A DNA stretch of 64,000 bases from Emergencia timonensis (GCF_900086585.1 NZ_FLKM01000009.1:868001-932000), one strand, 5' to 3'. Shown: positions 54,163 to 62,659, counted from the stretch's first letter. A program made the numbers and translations. The notes: generated by a model not told the origin, from the letters alone.

Positions 54163-54179
54163 TTGGCATGCTTCTTGCT
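54163..54179 (+). promoter_or_regulatory. Sigma-54 promoter of the alanine-dehydrogenase-like gene
   Basis: TTGGCATGCTTCTTGCT; GG (54165-54166) and GC (54177-54178) are 12 bp apart, an almost ideal -24/-12 site. The gene starts about 40 bp downstream. Confidence 0.87.
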
Positions 54180-54219
54180 GAATATATCAGTAAAGATGAT
54201 TTACAGGAGGTAAAGTTAA

Positions 54220-55338
54220 ATGAAAACAAAGACTGTTGGGTTTCCCATGATCCGCAATTTTGCAGGAGATAGAAGGGACTTTATACCAGATCTGTTTCAG
54301 TTTATGGATCGCTACGATGGAGTAGAGTTTTTTCTTGAGAAAGGCTATGGCGAGCGACTGGGATACAGGGAGGAAGACTATCTGAATGCTTCTGAAAAAG
54401 TACACTTTGTCCCTTTTGAGGAGGCTTATGGACAGGATATCACTATGATTCTAAAAAATCCCGAATTAGAGAATCTTGAACTGCTGAAGGACGGCTCTAC
54501 CCTTTTCACCATGCTTCACTACTCTACACGGCCTGCCGTTGTGGAATTGATTAAAAGAAAGAAGCTAAAGACGTTCTCGATGGATTCCATTGTCGACGAT
54601 CAAGGACTGCGTATGTTTGTGGACTATTTCGGCACAGCCTACTGCGGCTGCAGAGCAGGTATCGACGTGCTGAAAAAAACGTATGGGAAGTTTTATTCTC
54701 ATGAACGGGGACCAATCAAGGCGATTGTCATGGGGGCCGGCGGCGTAGGACAAGGCGTTGTCAAATCTCTTGAGGTTATCAGTGACGATGAGTTTCTAGG
54801 CAGAGAAGGGTTAGCAGGCATCCTTCCCTTTGTCGCTACGAGAACGATCACGTCTGATAAGCAGGTGATGAGAGAGCTGCTGATGCAGGCCGATTTGCTC
54901 ATCGATGCAACTCAGAGAAAAAATCAGTCCATCCAGATCATCGCGAATGAAGAAATGTCAGCGCTTCCTGAACACGCGGTCATCGTGGATCTTTGTGCGG
55001 ACCGGTATGATTTTTCCTTAGTACCGCCTCTGCGCAGGGTGGTTGAAGGCACAGTCAATGGAAATCCTGCCCACTATATTATTTACCCGGACGATCCCCT
55101 GTACGATCAGCTGCCTGACGAAGTCGACAGCACCCATCGCAGAATCGTGGTTAGCTGCGACGCATGGCCGGGCATGGATTTTCGCAGGTCGGTACAGTAC
55201 TACTACGGACTGATGAAAAACTATGTCGGTATGATATTGAGCAAGGAACCGGAGCAGATCAAGGAAGACAGTGACAATCTCTTTGAAAGGGGTTTATACA
55301 GATCTACGTTAGTCTATTTTGAGAGTATGAAAAAGTAA
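54220..55338 (+). CDS. Alanine dehydrogenase / transhydrogenase-like NAD-dependent enzyme
   Basis: A 372-residue protein related to the alanine dehydrogenase/PntA family. The N-terminal domain has VEFFLEKGYGERLGYREEDY and LKDGSTLFTMLHYSTRPAVVELI, as in that family, and the NAD domain has VMGAGGVGQGVVKSL near 170. Several segments (CDAWPGMDFRRSVQYYYGL) are unlike standard alanine dehydrogenase, so a different amino acid may be the substrate; saccharopine-dehydrogenase-like enzymes are an alternative. AGGAGG precedes the ATG. Target of the adjacent activator by position. Confidence 0.75.
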   Translation: MKTKTVGFPMIRNFAGDRRDFIPDLFQFMDRYDGVEFFLEKGYGERLGYREEDYLNASEKVHFVPFEEAYGQDITMILKNPELENLELLKDGSTLFTMLHYSTRPAVVELIKRKKLKTFSMDSIVDDQGLRMFVDYFGTAYCGCRAGIDVLKKTYGKFYSHERGPIKAIVMGAGGVGQGVVKSLEVISDDEFLGREGLAGILPFVATRTITSDKQVMRELLMQADLLIDATQRKNQSIQIIANEEMSALPEHAVIVDLCADRYDFSLVPPLRRVVEGTVNGNPAHYIIYPDDPLYDQLPDEVDSTHRRIVVSCDAWPGMDFRRSVQYYYGLMKNYVGMILSKEPEQIKEDSDNLFERGLYRSTLVYFESMKK

Positions 55339-55351
55339 TGGAGGAGACGAT

Positions 55352-56893
55352 ATGGATCACTATGGAATACTATCGATTGTACCGCCAATCTTGGCTATTG
55401 TTCTTGCATTAAAGACGAAAAATATTATCGTATCGTTATTCTTCGGCTTATATTTTGGCGCCATCGTGTTAGCTGGCTGGAATCCTGTTGCGGCTTTCGC
55501 CAATTTGATTCCTGATTTTATCTATGCGCAGGTGGCAACTGATTCCAATATGCAGTCAATCACCAACTTGTGCATTATCGGCGGCTTTGTCGCTCTGATC
55601 AGTGCATCGGGCGGTGCGGCAGCCTTTGCCAAGACGGCGGAAAAATGGGTCAAAAAGAAGAGAACTGCTGAAACTGCTATGTGGCTGGGCGGGATCTTCG
55701 TCTGGTTCACTGATTCGGGCAATTCTTTGCTGGTGGGACCGATCTTTCAGCCTATCGCTGAGAGATTCAGGGTATCCAGGGAAAAGTTCGCCTACATCTT
55801 AGATGCGACCTCCTCTCCTATCTGCGCCCTCGTGCCGGTCATCAGCTGGGGCGTCTATATCATGGGGCTGATTGACGCAGAACTGGAGAAGATACCGAAC
55901 CTTGCTGACTCCAGCTGGAATCTGTTTTTAGAAGCGATTCCCTACCAGTTTTATAATATATTAACATTGGTTATGGTAGGGTATATCTGCTTGACACAGT
56001 TTGATTTTGGTCCGATGTTAAAAGCGCAGAAACGGGCTGAGCAGACGGGAAAGACCATCAGAGACGGCGGAGTGCCAATGAGGAGCACCGTAGAGGTTAA
56101 GCTGCCGGAAGGCGTTGAGCCAAAAGCCATTTCTGTAGTTGTTCCACTTGCAATCATGCTGATTACCATGTTCACTATCTTTTTTCTCAACGGTTTTCCG
56201 CAGAAAAGCATCGATGGTATCGTCATCAGACAGGGCATCGCATTGGGCTTTATACTAGGCGGTATCGCAGCCGGCTTTATCAACTGCAAGTTGAGGATCT
56301 TTACGCCAAAGCAGGTTGAAAATAAGGTCTTCGATGGAATGAAGGATATGATGTTCCTAATCGTCATGATGATTCTCTCCTGGTCTTTGGGCAGTGTTTG
56401 TTCACAGATGGGCACTGCATATTATATCTTGGAAGTGACGCAGGACTTCTTAAATCCGGCTGTGCTGCCAGCAATTCTATTTTTGATCGGCTGCTGCATG
56501 TCATTGGCGACTGGCTCTTCCTGGGGAACTTTTGCCATATTGATTCCAATTGGTTTCCCGATTGCAGCAATCATGGGCACTCCTCTAGCAGTTACTGTGG
56601 CCGCTGTCATCAGCGGGGGCGTGTTTGGCGATCAGTGTTCACCGATTTCGGATACAACCATGTTGGCATCTATGGGCTCTGCCTGCGATCACATCGACCA
56701 TTTCAGGACCCAGTTCCCATATGCTTGTACGGTGGCGGCCGTTTCTGTAGTTCTTTATCTGATTGCAGGCTATACAGAGCATGCGTGGATTGTCATCGCC
56801 GGTGCGGCAATATTATTTGCAGTCGTGGCAGTATTGCACAAAATTTCGGTAAGATTGCTAAAAAACACAAAATCAGAATATCCGTTATCATAG
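55352..56893 (+). CDS. NhaC-family antiporter
   Basis: A 513-residue membrane protein with about 12 helices of the NhaC family, which exchanges Na+ for H+ or, in some members, couples organic acids (malate/lactate-type exchange). Family parts: FFGLYFGAIVLAGWNP, FTDSGNSLLVGPIFQPIAERFRVSREKFAYILDATSSP, and GVFGDQCSPISDTTMLASMGS. It follows the dehydrogenase-like gene by 13 bp with GGAGGAG, so the antiporter probably moves the substrate or product of that enzyme. Confidence 0.9.
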   Translation: MDHYGILSIVPPILAIVLALKTKNIIVSLFFGLYFGAIVLAGWNPVAAFANLIPDFIYAQVATDSNMQSITNLCIIGGFVALISASGGAAAFAKTAEKWVKKKRTAETAMWLGGIFVWFTDSGNSLLVGPIFQPIAERFRVSREKFAYILDATSSPICALVPVISWGVYIMGLIDAELEKIPNLADSSWNLFLEAIPYQFYNILTLVMVGYICLTQFDFGPMLKAQKRAEQTGKTIRDGGVPMRSTVEVKLPEGVEPKAISVVVPLAIMLITMFTIFFLNGFPQKSIDGIVIRQGIALGFILGGIAAGFINCKLRIFTPKQVENKVFDGMKDMMFLIVMMILSWSLGSVCSQMGTAYYILEVTQDFLNPAVLPAILFLIGCCMSLATGSSWGTFAILIPIGFPIAAIMGTPLAVTVAAVISGGVFGDQCSPISDTTMLASMGSACDHIDHFRTQFPYACTVAAVSVVLYLIAGYTEHAWIVIAGAAILFAVVAVLHKISVRLLKNTKSEYPLS

Positions 56894-56906
56894 TATAAAT
56901 AAGATT

Positions 56907-56942
56907 AAAGCGCTTATCTTCAATAATGTGGATGAGCGCTTC
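56907..56942 (+). terminator. Terminator after the NhaC gene
   Basis: AAGCGCTTATC and GATGAGCGCTT form a stem with a 12-base loop followed by a T-containing run. Confidence 0.75.
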
Positions 56943-56983
56943 TGCTTTGATATGCTGAAAACCAGAAGCCATTTCTAAATTAG

Positions 56984-57012
56984 TTGACAAAATTCGTTAA
57001 TTTATGTATAAT
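56984..57012 (+). promoter_or_regulatory. Sigma-A promoter of tRNA cluster 2
   Basis: TTGACA (56984-56989), 17 bp, TATAAT (57007-57012). The leader after it shares TTGATAATATTGATTGTT with the leader of cluster 3. Confidence 0.93.
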
Positions 57013-57058
57013 ATACATCGTTGCTGTTGATAATATTGATTGTTGTACGATTAGGCAT

Positions 57059-57133
57059 TCCGAGGTAGCTCAATGGTGGAGCAACCGGCTGTTAACCGGT
57101 AGGCTGTGGGTTCGAGCCCCACCCTCGGAGCCA
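57059..57133 (+). tRNA. tRNA-Asn (GTT), second copy
   Basis: Identical to the copies at 21201 and 60681, with encoded CCA. Confidence 0.97.
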
Positions 57134-57205
57134 ATTTTACTAGCAAGAAGAAAACTGGTATACAGCAGCAATGTGCATAATCTTACATATGAGATTCTTT
57201 GATAA

Positions 57206-57281
<76 letters not shown>

Positions 57282-57283
57282 AA

Positions 57284-57328
57284 CGCACGAAAGAAGCCGT
57301 TCGTCAGAACGGTTTTTTTCGTGCGTTT
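57284..57328 (+). terminator. Terminator of tRNA cluster 2
   Basis: CGCACGAAAGAAGCCGTTC pairs with GAACGGTTTTTTTCGTGCG around GTCA; includes a run of seven T. Confidence 0.88.
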
Positions 57329-57342
57329 GATTTGTGAGATGA

Positions 57343-57510
57343 GGACTTGCACCGATAGGCGTGGCCGTGAAGCGAAGCAGTCCGGCGGACTGGTGAGTAG
57401 GCCACGGTGCGCCGGTGACTGAAAAGGGAACCAAGCACGGCGATTTCGAAGAAATCGTGCAAGTCCGAAAGTGTGCAGATCGTTGTGTTTTGGCGAAACG
57501 TACCTTTGAA
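57343..57510 (+). repeat. Structured tRNA-associated repeat, copy B
   Basis: A single unit: GGACTTG at 57343 to AAGTCC at 57466, plus a tail to about 57510. Hairpin AGTCC-GGC-GGACT and stem CGATTTC-GAA-GAAATCG are intact. Preceded by GTGAGATGA as in the other arrays. The remaining bases to 57750 show no gene or clear signal. Confidence 0.85.
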
Positions 57511-57750
57511 TTTTCAGGTTCCCCTTTACCAGCACGTGTGCAGTATAAGAGAAGATTCTATTTTTCTAAGAAATACTCTTTGATCGGTTTTTCCAGGTCG
57601 AAGAGGTCGGATTCTGCCTACTGCCGCTAGTAGCAGGAACCAGGTTTACATAAGGAGTCTTTTATCCAGCCTTCATTTCACGACTTGTCGCGGTCTATCA
57701 TAGCCTCTATATTACAATCAAATAAAATCCCCTTTGTCTGTTAGAAATTC

Positions 57751-58275
57751 CTATTGCTGCGAAAGGATGGATGTCAGTTCTTCTGGTGATATATTTGCTC
57801 CATTTTCGGCCCACGTCAGCATGACATTCCAAAAGCCGCCGATTCGGAAGGCCAAAAGGTACTGCCTGCTTACATTTTCCGCTGGTCCGTCAATTAAAAG
57901 CTGTCTATGAGATTTTGTAAATCTTTCAAAGTGGTCAAAGACGTAAGACTCTAATCCGCAGCGCTGCAAATTCCTGATAAACTGCAGATGTTCTTTCCAA
58001 AATTGAAAGAACAGCAACGTAGCAGATTCCTTATCTGGCTTGTCTAGTTTACAAAACGCCGCCATATATTCCCTGCAAAGTTGTTCTATATATTGTTCAA
58101 GGACTTCCTGCTTTGAATTGAAATTTCGATAAAAGGTTCTTCGATCTAATTCTGCCGTTCGGCAGATTTCAGAGACGGTAATTTTATCATAATTTTTCTC
58201 TTCCATTGTGTCCAGCAGCGCTTGTAATATCCAGCGCTGAGATTGTAATGCCGTGGGATTTTTTGTGTTGTTCAT
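57751..58275 (-). CDS. TetR-family transcriptional regulator
   Basis: A 174-residue TetR/AcrR-type repressor. The N-terminal HTH reads ILQALLDTMEEKNYDKITVSEICRTAELDRRTFYRNFNSKQEVL (about 15-60), the rest being a helical ligand domain of the short class with a TetR_C-type tail (about 65-174). It diverges from a membrane protein gene with a 158-bp gap that holds matching palindromes, likely its operators. CAAGGAGC precedes the ATG. Confidence 0.9.
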   Translation of the reverse strand: MNNTKNPTALQSQRWILQALLDTMEEKNYDKITVSEICRTAELDRRTFYRNFNSKQEVLEQYIEQLCREYMAAFCKLDKPDKESATLLFFQFWKEHLQFIRNLQRCGLESYVFDHFERFTKSHRQLLIDGPAENVSRQYLLAFRIGGFWNVMLTWAENGANISPEELTSILSQQ

Positions 58276-58298
58276 GTCAGTGCTCCTTGTTATAAAAC

Positions 58299-58398
58299 TG
58301 CCACAAGGGACTTTTCTTTGTGGCGTTTGCGCGCAAGTGGTTGTAACTTCTTTCTATTCATATTATACTATGTTAATCATTCTGCCACAAGTGTGGCA
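58299..58398. promoter_or_regulatory. Two palindromic operators between the TetR gene and its neighbour
   Basis: TGCCACAAGTGTGGCA (58383-58398) is a perfect 16-bp palindrome. A spaced copy, TGCCACAA...TTTGTGGC, lies at 58299-58324. Both use the half-site TGCCACA, so they are probable TetR-protein binding sites. Confidence 0.7.
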
Positions 58399-58433
58399 CT
58401 TCTAAAAAGAAAAACATAAGGAGATGAGAAGAA

Positions 58434-58928
58434 ATGTGGCTGTGTATTCAAACAATTGGAATAGTTGGTTTTTTGATATGTCTGGCTTTGATGTATTTGA
58501 CGGACTTGGGAGTACGAGGGATACGAAGGTATGACTCGTCTTTTCATTCGCCGGATATGAAATTTCATTATAGTGTTAAACAGGTCATGGAAACTTTCGA
58601 GCGAATAGGCGAAACAGGCAGATTAATCTATCAAAAATACTTGATTTTAGATTGCCTCTTTACTTTATTTTTTCTAATCGTTATGCTGGCAATTACAAAT
58701 AAATTGATTACAAACCCATCTGTCGGCAATATTCTCTTTGCTGTATGCGTGCTGAGAGCCATATTTGATCTGTTAGAGAATGGTTTTTTGATAAAAGTGT
58801 TAAAGAAATACCCAGAGATCAATAAATCCATCCTTAAGTGGTGTTCTTATTTCACCACGACTAAATTTTTATGTCTCTATCTTTGGATAGCTGTACTAAT
58901 TATTAACGATCTGTTTGGCTTTTTCTAA
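58434..58928 (+). CDS. Small membrane protein next to TetR regulator
   Basis: A 164-residue protein with about four hydrophobic helices (IQTIGIVGFLICLALMYLTDLG; YLILDCLFTLFFLIVMLAI; IGNILF-like third; FLCLYLWIAVLIINDLFGFF). No recognised family. AAGGAG with a 10-bp spacing precedes the ATG. Probably repressed by the divergent TetR protein, since palindromes lie in the shared promoter region. Confidence 0.7.
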   Translation: MWLCIQTIGIVGFLICLALMYLTDLGVRGIRRYDSSFHSPDMKFHYSVKQVMETFERIGETGRLIYQKYLILDCLFTLFFLIVMLAITNKLITNPSVGNILFAVCVLRAIFDLLENGFLIKVLKKYPEINKSILKWCSYFTTTKFLCLYLWIAVLIINDLFGFF

Positions 58929-59044
58929 AATCGACAAAATTCTGTTTTTTGTGTGGACGTACAACTATTTTGCGAAAAATGTATTATAAGAAAATCAATT
59001 ATAATTTTAATTAATGTAAATTCGCAATATTGCAACTTTAGCAC

Positions 59045-59072
59045 TTTGATTTTCGATATACTATGGTACAAT
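59045..59072 (+). promoter_or_regulatory. Possible sigma-A promoter before the YjiH-like gene
   Basis: TTTGAT (59045-59050), 16 bp, TACAAT (59067-59072); the gene starts 34 bp downstream. The -35 box is imperfect. Confidence 0.5.
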
Positions 59073-59105
59073 ATAAGTGTATGGTGATGTGAAGGGAGAA
59101 TATTT

Positions 59106-60473
59106 ATGGAGAATAAGAAAAGTGGACTAATGGCCAAATTTCTAGTCCCATCAGTAATCGGTATCATTTTATTTATGATTCCAGTAAAGTATAATGGCGA
59201 TTGGACAGTGTGTGTCAAGATTTTAGCTGATATTATCGGCGGCGCACTGGGAGGTTTCCTTCCAATTCTATGCGTTGCCATTATCACTGTTTCCGCAATT
59301 ATGTCTGTTATTTCTTTGGCTAAGCCAAAATTTATCACGGAACACCCGATCCTCAACGATACTTTTTCAACTTCCATCATTTGGGTCGTTGTGAGAGTGA
59401 TTGGCGCGGCACTCGTATGGCTTACCTATCTGGGTTTGGACGCAGAGGATGGCAAAACGGGATTTTTGCATATGCTTACCGAAGGCGGAGCCGGCGGATT
59501 CGTATTAGGGGATCTGCTGACTGTACTGGTAATCATCTTTGCGATCGCAGCACTGCTTTTGCCGCTGCTGCTGGACTTTGGTCTATTGGAGTTTGTCGGC
59601 GCACTGCTGACGAAGGTCATGAGGCCTCTGTTCAAAATTCCTGGACGTGCGGCAGTTGACTGCTTCACTTCTTGGATTGGCGACGGTACGCTGGGTGTCA
59701 TGCTGACCTGCAATCAATACGAAGGCGGTTATTATTCTGCAAGAGAAGCTTCCGTCATTGCGACGACCTTCTCAGCAGTATCAATTACCTTCAGTATTGT
59801 CGTTCTGTCACAGGTGGATCTCATGCAGTACTTTGGCGTTTACTACCTGCTCATCTGCTTGATTGGTGTGGTTTGTGCAATTATCGTACCGAGAATCCCT
59901 CCTCTTTCTTTGAAGAAGGATACATACCTGGTTGAAGGCAAGGCAATGCCGGAGAGCATTCCAAGCCAGTACAAATCATCCATTCAGTATGGTACTGATC
60001 TGGCTCTGAAGAGAGTGCAGGAGCACAAGGGTATCGGTCAGTTTATTGAAAATGGTATGAAGAACGCTGTGGGAATGTGGTTTGGCGTATTACCTTCCGT
60101 TATGGCTATTGGAACAATCGCTTTGGCGCTTGCTAATAACACGCCGATTTTCGAGATCTTAGGAAAGCCGTTTTTACCACTGCTAAACCTGCTGCAGGTT
60201 CCAGAGGCATTGGACGCTTCAAAGACCATGATCGTAGGCTTTACGGATATGCTGACACCGTCCATCATTGCTTCTGCTGATATCACCAGCGTCATGACAA
60301 AATTCATCGTCGCTGTCGTATCTGTAACACAGCTTCTCTATTTATCAGAAGTTGGCGGTTTGATTCTGGGATCAAAGCTTCCAGTGAAGCTTTGGGAGTT
60401 ATTCGTAATCTTCCTAGAAAGAACGATTATCAGCTTGATTATCGTTTGCCCACTTGCTCATCTGATTTTTTAA
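59106..60473 (+). CDS. YjiH-family membrane protein with nucleoside-recognition (Gate) domain
   Basis: A 455-residue protein with roughly ten helices. It fits the YjiH/Gate-domain family: KFLVPSVIGIILFMIPVKYNGDWTV near the start, LLDFGLLEFVGALLTKVMRPLFKIPGRAAVDCFTSWIGDGTLGV in the middle, and VGFTDMLTPSIIASADITSVMTKF later. Gate-domain proteins include nucleoside transporters and sporulation membrane proteins; the substrate is not known. GAAGGGAG precedes the ATG. It is flanked by tRNA clusters on both sides. Confidence 0.85.
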   Translation: MENKKSGLMAKFLVPSVIGIILFMIPVKYNGDWTVCVKILADIIGGALGGFLPILCVAIITVSAIMSVISLAKPKFITEHPILNDTFSTSIIWVVVRVIGAALVWLTYLGLDAEDGKTGFLHMLTEGGAGGFVLGDLLTVLVIIFAIAALLLPLLLDFGLLEFVGALLTKVMRPLFKIPGRAAVDCFTSWIGDGTLGVMLTCNQYEGGYYSAREASVIATTFSAVSITFSIVVLSQVDLMQYFGVYYLLICLIGVVCAIIVPRIPPLSLKKDTYLVEGKAMPESIPSQYKSSIQYGTDLALKRVQEHKGIGQFIENGMKNAVGMWFGVLPSVMAIGTIALALANNTPIFEILGKPFLPLLNLLQVPEALDASKTMIVGFTDMLTPSIIASADITSVMTKFIVAVVSVTQLLYLSEVGGLILGSKLPVKLWELFVIFLERTIISLIIVCPLAHLIF

Positions 60474-60606
60474 ATAAGAACTAGAATATTTTATTTTATC
60501 AATTTATTATTTTAGCATCGCTATACAGTTGGGCAGTTCGTAAAGGACTGCCCTTTTGATTTCATGACGATTAGGAATACAGTAGAGGAAAATTATTGAA
60601 AAAATA

Positions 60607-60635
60607 TTGACAACTTTATATATTCAATGTATAAT
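60607..60635 (+). promoter_or_regulatory. Sigma-A promoter of tRNA cluster 3
   Basis: TTGACA (60607-60612), 17 bp, TATAAT (60630-60635), both perfect. Confidence 0.93.
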
Positions 60636-60680
60636 CAATAGCGTTGCGGTTGATAATATTGATTGTTATGCAACAGGTAT

Positions 60681-60755
60681 TCCGAGGTAGCTCAATGGTG
60701 GAGCAACCGGCTGTTAACCGGTAGGCTGTGGGTTCGAGCCCCACCCTCGGAGCCA
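60681..60755 (+). tRNA. tRNA-Asn (GTT), third copy
   Basis: Identical to the copies at 21201 and 57059; CCA encoded. Confidence 0.97.
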
Positions 60756-60762
60756 ATTTTAT

Positions 60763-60851
60763 GCCGGAGTGGCGGAATTGGCAGACGCACAGGACTTAAA
60801 ATCCTGCGATCCTTACCGATCGTACCGGTTCGACCCCGGTCTCCGGCACCA
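60763..60851 (+). tRNA. tRNA-Leu (TAA), second copy
   Basis: As at 21297 but acceptor GCCGGAG/CTCCGGC, a compensated base-pair change. Only 7 bp separate it from tRNA-Asn. Confidence 0.97.
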
Positions 60852-60900
60852 ATTTACTGGTGGGAAGAAATCCTGTAATAAAGAACTGAATATATGATAT

Positions 60901-60976
<76 letters not shown>

Positions 60977-61026
60977 AACGAAAAGAAATGCCATATCCAT
61001 TAGGATGTGGCATTTCTTTTCGTTTA
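60977..61026 (+). terminator. Terminator of tRNA cluster 3
   Basis: AACGAAAAGAAATGCCATATCC pairs with GGATGTGGCATTTCTTTTCGTT around ATTA. Different sequence from the terminators of clusters 1 and 2. Confidence 0.85.
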
Positions 61027-61042
61027 TTTGCCAGTGAGATGA

Positions 61043-61560
61043 GGACTTGAACCGATAGGCGTGGCCGTGAAGCGAAGCAGTCCGGTGGACTGGTGAGTAG
61101 GCCACGGTGCGCCGGTGACCGAAAAGGGAACCAAGCACGGCGATTTCGAAGAAATCGTGCAAGTCCGAAAGTATGCAGACCGTCGTGTTTGGCGGAGAGA
61201 AAGCCTGGACTTGAACCGATAGGCGTGGCCGTGAAGCGAAGCAGTCCAGTGGACTGGTGAGTAGGCCACGGTACGCCGGTGACCGAAAAGGGAACCAAGC
61301 ACGGCGATTTCGAAGAAATCGTGCAAGTCCGAAAGTTTGCAGACCGTCGTGTTTGACGAAGAAACGCTTGGACTTGAACCGATAGGCGTGGCCGTGAAGC
61401 GAAGCAGTCCGGTGGACTGGTGAGTAGGCCACGACCCAAGCCGACCGAAAGGGGAGGTGCAGGGTGGCGATTTCGGAGAAATCGTGCAAGTCCGAAAGTA
61501 CGCAGACCGTCGTGTTTGGCGGAGAGAAAGCCTGGACTTGAACCGAGGAAGGATGCAGGG
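61043..61560 (+). repeat. Structured tRNA-associated repeat, tandem array C
   Basis: Three full units start with GGACTTG at 61043, 61207 and 61370, and a fourth truncated one at 61534; the period is 163-164 bp. The paired cores end with AAGTCC at 61166, 61330 and 61493. Units 1 and 2 are close; unit 3 shares a variant middle (CCAAGCCGACCGAAAGGGGAGG) with copy A at 21541. The hairpin AGTCC-NNN-GGACT keeps its stem while the three loop bases vary (GGT, AGT, GGT; GAT and GGC in copies A and B). No convincing gene on either strand; from 61561 to 61679 nothing else is recognised. Confidence 0.88.
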
Positions 61561-61679
61561 GAAACGGGGTTCCCTTGTATAGAGGAGGAGGCAAGTCAGT
61601 CAATGCTTCGGAGAACCGCATCGGAGGTGACAGCGAGTGAACGGCTGGAATGAAAGTGGAATTATTTTCCTGTTAAATA

Positions 61680-61708
61680 TTGACACACGACTGCCGATGT
61701 GCTATGAT
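61680..61708 (+). promoter_or_regulatory. Sigma-A promoter of the Rpn-family gene
   Basis: TTGACA (61680-61685), 17 bp, TATGAT (61703-61708). Downstream, ATTACAAATTATA occurs twice (about 61719 and 61735), a possible operator. Confidence 0.8.
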
Positions 61709-61777
61709 GGAATTAATTACAAATTATAACATTTATTACAAATTATACTTTGCTTAGTTCACAGAAAGGAATCCTCC

Positions 61778-62593
61778 ATGTATATGCAAAACAGCACCAC
61801 TATGATACAGTATCCCCTGAATAACGACATCATATTTGCTCTGGTCATGAATGATGCAGAACTCTGCAGAGGCCTGCTGGAGCGGATTTTCCCAGGCAGA
61901 AAGATCCGCATGCTGAAGGTCTGTGATGGCGCTGATGTGGAAGTGCAGAACACCATCATCACAGGCATGATCTCCAAAAGCGTCCGCCTCGATGTCCTCT
62001 TCGAAGATGAAGACTCCCTATACAGTATCGAGATGCAACGCTTTGACGATTCTGCCCTTCCCATGCGTGGCCGCTACTACGCCTCAGCCATGGACATCGA
62101 CCAGCTGCGGAGAGGAGAGGAATATAAGGAACTGAAAAAGAACTACGTCATCTTCATCTGCACCTTCGACCACTATGGGCTGGAGCAGGCCGTCTACAGC
62201 TTCCAAAATTATGATATAAAAAACAGCTTGCCATACGGTGACGAATCCTATAAACTAATAGTAAATACAACGGCTCCTGCGAAAAATACACCGCCAGAGC
62301 TGATACCGTTTTTCGACTACGTAAACCGCATGGAAGTGCCTGCAGATGACGCCTTCATCCAAGCGCTCCACAGGCAGGTACAGAAGTACAACACTTCGGA
62401 ATGGAGGCGAAAGCTGATGACATTGGAAGAGAAGATAAAGCTGGAAGTAGAGATGGCGCGGGAAGAAGCGTTTAAAGAAGGGACGCAAGAAGAGAAGAAG
62501 ATTGCCGCTCGGAAGATGAAAGCGGATGGGCTTGACCCCGAGGTTATTTCTAAGTATACTGAGTTGCCCATTAGCGAGATTGAAGGGCTATAG
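61778..62593 (+). CDS. Rpn-family recombination-promoting nuclease / PD-(D/E)XK transposase-type protein
   Basis: A 271-residue protein of the Rpn/PD-(D/E)XK family. The N-terminal PLNNDIIFALVMNDAELCRGLLERIF is the usual opening; the nuclease site is in RLDVLFEDEDSLYSIEMQR (D...E-x-Q form). The C-terminal part is a charged helix (KLEVEMAREEAFKEGTQEEKK) as in other members. Rpn proteins are DNA nucleases that raise recombination and may act in phage defence; many are annotated as transposases without evidence of transposition. AAAGGA precedes the ATG; own promoter and terminator. Confidence 0.88.
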   Translation: MYMQNSTTMIQYPLNNDIIFALVMNDAELCRGLLERIFPGRKIRMLKVCDGADVEVQNTIITGMISKSVRLDVLFEDEDSLYSIEMQRFDDSALPMRGRYYASAMDIDQLRRGEEYKELKKNYVIFICTFDHYGLEQAVYSFQNYDIKNSLPYGDESYKLIVNTTAPAKNTPPELIPFFDYVNRMEVPADDAFIQALHRQVQKYNTSEWRRKLMTLEEKIKLEVEMAREEAFKEGTQEEKKIAARKMKADGLDPEVISKYTELPISEIEGL

Positions 62594-62621
62594 CCCGAAT
62601 TGCCATATATACACGAAGCAA

Positions 62622-62659
62622 AAGACTTCATACCGAAAAAGTATGAGGCCTTTTTTTGT
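62622..62659 (+). terminator. Terminator after the Rpn-family gene
   Basis: AGACTTCATAC and GTATGAGGCCT pair around CGAAAAA, followed by seven T. Confidence 0.82.

Noticed and set aside
61043..61560. CRISPR array
   Set aside because: The repeats are contiguous 164-bp units with no unique spacers, and no cas gene is near.
61778..62593. Insertion sequence
   Set aside because: The gene is often labelled transposase, but no terminal inverted repeats or target duplications were seen; it has its own promoter and terminator and fits the Rpn family.
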